This document shows, in pieces, positions 60,601 through 64,000 of a DNA stretch of 64,000 nucleotides. How positions within the stretch are numbered: position 1 is the first letter of the stretch; every line of letters starts with the position of its first letter. The DNA comes from Tridacna crocea. Taxonomy: Eukaryota > Mollusca > Bivalvia > Cardiida > Cardiidae. The stretch spans positions 56,302,192 through 56,366,191 of the forward strand of contig OX031061.1 in assembly GCA_943736015.1 (NCBI GenBank). The letters are read 5' to 3'. The notes below the pieces were generated by a model, which made no database searches, was not told the DNA's origin, and was given only the letters and a program-made list of their open reading frames with translations. Both the position numbers and the translations under genes were made by a program.

Positions 60601-63600
60601 CCCACCTTTAAGGGAACACCATCAACAATATTTTGTGTGTAATTTTATGATTCATAATTATTAATGATCTGTAATGTTTTGCATATAGATTTCAGTGATA
60701 TGATATATTTTCTAAATTGGTGAAATGTAAAAAATCTCAACACCCGCCTTTAAGAATGTCAGTAAATACATATATAAATACATGCCAATAAATACATATA
60801 TAAATACATGAATATATATGTAATATTTTCCTTTTTCTAGGGATTCAAGCAGGAAAACAGCAACAATTGTAGCAATGAGAAATGGAGAGCGTGTTTATGG
60901 AAGTGCAGCAGAGACAATGGTATGTTTTTATAGGTGTACTTATATCTCATTATGTCTCCCCTTGTCAGGGTCGGGAGACATATTGTCCACTCTATCACTC
61001 AAAAATCTTTAAAAATATTTTGATAAAACTTCACACATTCGTAGTTTACCATCAGATAAAGTCTTATGCCCAAGACCTATAAGTCTGGCTTACCTGTTTT
61101 TGAGTTGCTCCCCTATTTTCTGTCACAAATCGTGTCCACTCTATAACTCCAATACCCTTTTAGATATTGTGATAAAACTTCGCACATTTGTAGAGCATCA
61201 TGAGAGAAAGTGTCATGCAGAAGAACATTAACTCTGGCTTACCTGTTTTTTGAATTATTACCCCTTGATTATTTTCCAACTCAAGTTATGTCCGCTCTAT
61301 AACTTTAAATCTTTTCAGATATTTTGATAAAACTTCACACATTTGTAGAGCACCATGGGATAAAGGGTCATGCACAAGAACCATAATTCTTGCTTATCTA
61401 TTTTTCGAGTTTCGAGAATTTGATGACTTTTACAGGTGACCTTTTCAAATTTCTTGTCAAAATAATGGTTTTGTTTCCAAAGTTTCATTACCTCAAAAAT
61501 ACCTCATGGTTCTTGGAGTGTAGATGATCCCTATAGCTTTTGAGGTCAGTCGGTCAAATGTCAAGGTCACAGTGACTGTCAACATGTTGATATATAGACC
61601 AAATTTTGTCCAGATGATAACTAGACACAGAATTGACCTAGGTTGGTCAAATTTGGCACAGGCATTTGTCTGGGAGTGTAGATATTCCTAGAGATTTTGA
61701 GATTAATCCAGTAAAGGTCAAAGTCACAGTGGCCTTTAACTTACTGATATATAGACCAAACTTTGTCCAGCTGATAACTGGACACAGAATTGACATAGGT
61801 TCTTCAAATTCTGTACAGATATTCATCTCGGGGTGTAAATGATCCCTATTGATTTTGAGATTAATCCATCGAAGGTCAAGGTCACAGTGGCCTTCAACTT
61901 AAAGATATATAGACTAAACCTTGTACAGATGATAAATACACACAGAATTGACGTAGGTCCTTCAAATTCTGTACATACATTCATCTTGGAGTGTAAATGA
62001 TCCCTATCGATTTTAAGGTCAATCCATGAAAGGTCAAGGTCTCATTAACCACCAGATGATTCAGGGCCTGCGCTGCCATTTGCTACTTCAGCCATTTGCT
62101 AAAAAAAATTAAAGTGTCTCAAAAATCATCATATGTGGCTCAACTCGTGGCTCCAACATTTTATTTGCGTATTATTGGGGACGTAGTAAGCAAGTTGACT
62201 GGGTAAAAGCAGAAGTCGAACGCATGTTTTGATATCAGTTTATGAACTGTTCCACTTCCTGTATCAATGTGGCAGTAGGGGTGCATGACTGTTTTACAAA
62301 CACATATCTTGCTCATTATATTTAACCCTTTCCCAAACAATCCCTGGTTTTTACGGGTCTGGAATAGTAGCCTTTTGAAAACATTGTGGGGAAAAGGAGA
62401 AAATGCTGGTAACCAGCATTTTCTCCTTTTCCCACAATGTTTTCTACCCTATCATAGGCAGAAATCATCTTTTCAGCAAGAGTTGAATTGTCATCTGCAA
62501 GTGCTTTCAATTTGGTCTAGACCAAAAATTTGTCGTTTGGGAAAGGGTTAACTGTTACTCACAAACTCTGTACAAAGAAACAAATGAACAAATGCATAGA
62601 ATAAATGCAGGTATCGAGCAGAATTCCAACATAGATGGCTTGGACGAAAGGCCATCATCAGGATGAAGCCATTTCATTTTCTGAAGCATGTTTACTTTGT
62701 CATCTGCAAATGCGTTCATTTTGTACAAGTCTAAAATTCTGTGGTTTGGCAAATGAGAAAAAGAAAGACATCTTCAAAGTATGTTTGAAAGCAGAAATCA
62801 GTAAACTTGTCCCTACTTCTTGACCCTTTTGCAAAACTCTGGTGTATGGTCTAATTTAGGAAAGACAGCAGTTGAACATCATGTTGGAAAGGAAAAAAAT
62901 GCTGGTTACCAGCAACCCTTTTTGTCTTGTCAAAAATAAAGTCGATGATTTTAATCACATTCCTTTTGTCCTAGAAATGTTTTTAAATTGGACAATCCCA
63001 AAACTTTGTTGTTTGGTACCTGGTTAACTCTTTACCACACAATCCTGACTTTTGACGATCCTGAGAAAGACAGCCATTGAAAACATTTTGAGAAAATGCT
63101 GGTAACCAGCATTTTCTCATTTTCCCACAACATTTTTTACCCTGTCCAAATCAAATTTCAGCTTTTGAGTTGCGTTTATATTGTCATCTGCAAATGCTTT
63201 CAATTTAGACTAGTACAAAATATTGTCTTCTGGTAGAGAGTTTACAAGCGGTCAGTTTGGTTCAAAAGCCATCTAATATAAGTTAATAATTTTTATTTTC
63301 TTACAACTATTGTTTCCATTACTTGCATACAGGCAACAAAGTTTCCCAGTAATGCATTCTGGTATTTGACCCAAATTATTGGGAAAAAGTTTGAAGACCC
63401 TGCTGTTGCCCAGTATCAGAAGAGATTTCCCTACTACAGTCTGGTCAAAGATGAAACCAGAGGAACTGTACTATTTGAAATTGATGAGTAAGTTTTATTT
63501 TTTTTATAGATGTATCTATTATTTATAAATGAGTCCTGCTCTGTGGAAAGGGAGCTTAACCCTTTACTCCATAGATACTCATTTCTACACATTGCTTGTA

Positions 63601-64000
63601 GGAGCCTTTGGAAAACATTGTGGCAAAAGGTGAAATTGCTCGTGACGAGCAATTTCACCTTTGGCCACAATGTTTTCAATGCTATCAAAAGATGTCATAT
63701 ACACATAAAAAACAGATTCATCCTTGCTGTTATTTAGGGTCAGTTAGAGATGCCATAGAAATACCTTATGAGGTAAAGGGTTAAGGTTTGTGTTTCTGTG
63801 TTTACCTTTTGTAGGGAGACTAGGTACAGTCCAGAGGAATTAATTGGAATGATTTTAGAGAAAGCCAGGCAGTATGCAGAAACCTTTGCAGATCAGCCTA
63901 TCAAAGATGCAGTGATTACCGTCCCTGTATTCTTTAACCAGGCAGAGAGAAGGGCTATGATGCATGCAGCAGAGCTCAGTGGTCTGAATGTTTTACAACT
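57596..64000 (+). CDS. HYOU1: Hypoxia up-regulated protein 1 (GRP170), N-terminal part (6 exons)
   Basis: This is an ER-lumenal Hsp110/Grp170-class chaperone that assists protein folding and acts as nucleotide exchange factor for BiP. Exons are 57596-57662, 58967-59031, 59801-59832, 60841-60919, 63333-63487 and 63815-64000, the last running off the window; all phases agree. A hydrophobic signal peptide (VAIGTLLCMNIGFIACHL) leads into AVMSVDLGSEYLKIAIVKPG, where human has LAVMSVDLGSESMKVAIVKPG. The last exon carries QPIKDAVITVPVFFNQAERR, identical to the remembered human segment, in the actin-like ATPase fold. The substrate-binding domain and ER-retention end are beyond the right edge. Confidence 0.95.
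57745..57967 (+). mobile_element. TTAA palindrome family (A), first of a pair
   Basis: In HYOU1 intron 1, sharing TTAA 57964-57967 with an oppositely oriented copy. Confidence 0.88.
57964..58192 (-). mobile_element. TTAA palindrome family (A), second of a pair
   Basis: Arms carry two matched changes: CATTTTGGG/CCCAAAATG, and GGGGACAAT on the left against ATTTTGTCC on the right. Confidence 0.88.
58308..58527 (+). mobile_element. TTAA palindrome family (A), near-complete
   Basis: Left terminus duplicated within a T-rich run; centre AATGCTGGTGACCAGCATT. In HYOU1 intron 1. Confidence 0.83.
58757..58900 (+). mobile_element. TTAA palindrome family, left half only
   Basis: CCCGTTACCACACAGC terminus and left arm GGAAAAGGAGAACATG, then unrelated sequence 67 bp before HYOU1 exon 2. 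Confidence 0.7.
58967..59031 (+). CDS. HYOU1: HYOU1 coding exon 2
   Basis: CHLAVMSVDLGSEYLKIAIV then K. VDLGS is the phosphate-binding loop at the start of the nucleotide-binding domain; signal cleavage is expected just before AVMS. Confidence 0.95.
59801..59832 (+). CDS. HYOU1: HYOU1 coding exon 3
   Basis: A 32-bp exon, PGVPMEIITN plus two bases, between TTTTCTAG and GTAAGT. Short, but matches human PGVPMEIVLN. Confidence 0.93.
59877..60600 (+). repeat. CACCTGAAC-type repeat with several units
   Basis: TCTCACCTGAACACAAAGTG start, then units with TTGGTCAGAATATTTCT and GTGAATGGGGCCTACTTGC. In HYOU1 intron 3. The 176-codon open frame through 59893-60423 is repeat-derived. Confidence 0.75.
60841..60919 (+). 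CDS. HYOU1: HYOU1 coding exon 4
   Basis: DSSRKTATIVAMRNGERVYG then SAAETM, matching human ESRRKTPVIVTLKENERFFGDSAASM. Acceptor TTTTTCTAG, donor GTATGT. Confidence 0.94.
60950..62050 (+). repeat. Hairpin-start repeat with diverged units
   Basis: TATGTCTCCCCTTGTCAGGG and GGGAGACATA form the start hairpin. Units have GATAAAACTTCACACATT and later GGTCAAGGTCACAGTG with AACTGGACACAGAATTGAC. In HYOU1 intron 4. Confidence 0.75.
62322..62551 (-). mobile_element. TTAA palindrome family (A), complete
   Basis: CCCTTTCCCAAAC variant with nearly perfect palindrome; in HYOU1 intron 4. Confidence 0.9.
62850..63027 (-). mobile_element. TTAA palindrome family (A), decayed, first of a pair
   Basis: Core AATGCTGGTTACCAGCAA with broken arms; right TTAA shared with the next copy. 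Confidence 0.68.
63024..63243 (-). mobile_element. TTAA palindrome family (A), second of a pair
   Basis: Left arm shortened (ATTTTGAGAAAATGCTGG); right site TTTA. About 90 bp before HYOU1 exon 5. Confidence 0.82.
63333..63487 (+). CDS. HYOU1: HYOU1 coding exon 5
   Basis: Starts ATKFPSNAFWYLTQIIGKKF and ends RGTVLFEID plus two bases before GTAAGT. Within the nucleotide-binding domain, somewhat diverged from vertebrates. Confidence 0.94.
63556..63784 (+). mobile_element. TTAA palindrome sister family (B), complete
   Basis: Both TTAA intact, centre ATTGCTCGTGACGAGCAAT. It fills most of HYOU1 intron 5 and ends 30 bp before exon 6. Confidence 0.9.
63815..64000 (+). CDS. HYOU1: HYOU1 coding exon 6 (cut by window end)
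   Basis: EETRYSPEELIGMILEKARQ, then the highly conserved IKDAVITVPVFFNQAERR and ELSGLNVLQ. No donor is reached before the window ends. Confidence 0.95.

Overview
This is animal nuclear DNA, most likely from a bivalve mollusc. Introns have GT-AG borders, genes are thinly spread, and the window is crowded with small non-autonomous transposons. Some repeats open with a C-rich hairpin and carry internal arrays of about 150-170 bp, which from general knowledge are typical of bivalve genomes. The species cannot be fixed from sequence alone.

Three host genes are supported by exon-by-exon translation. (1) POLE, the catalytic subunit of DNA polymerase epsilon, minus strand: 14 coding exons from the start codon at 26258 to 2590, encoding 582 residues (N-terminal region and proofreading exonuclease). 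The polymerase domain and C-terminus lie beyond the left edge. (2) MRPL40, a mitochondrial large-subunit ribosomal protein, plus strand: four exons between 39439 and 47366, predicted 219 residues. (3) HYOU1 (GRP170), an ER-lumenal Hsp70-type chaperone, plus strand: signal peptide and start of the nucleotide-binding domain in six exons from 57596, running off the right edge. The three genes do not look functionally linked.

Much of the rest is repeats. The dominant one is a family of elements of about 229 bp bounded by TTAA, with ends like CYCTTTACCAMAC and a near-perfect central palindrome of about 66 bp. I count over 40 full or partial copies plus five of a sister family with different flanks and core. 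They crowd the POLE introns and occur around MRPL40 and HYOU1, never inside a coding exon. Several show matching substitutions in both palindrome arms, some have lost one arm, and neighbours often share one TTAA.

Other elements with target-site duplications (TSDs): a hAT-like element (3125-4296, 8 bp); a 727-bp family with 5-bp TSDs (4391-5117, 24341-25067, and an interrupted copy from 36321); long-inverted-repeat Mutator-like elements with 9-bp TSDs (24064-25578, 33791-34568, probably 33201-33763); a larger Mutator-like element (28228-30293) holding a broken transposase N-terminus; and a second TTAA element (50126-50487) inside a tandem array. Also present are a decayed LINE reverse transcriptase (1387-1985), a broken THAP gene (53344-53826), tRNA-derived SINE heads, tandem arrays and a (TATC)10 microsatellite.

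No CRISPR array, rRNA or convincing functional tRNA gene was seen.
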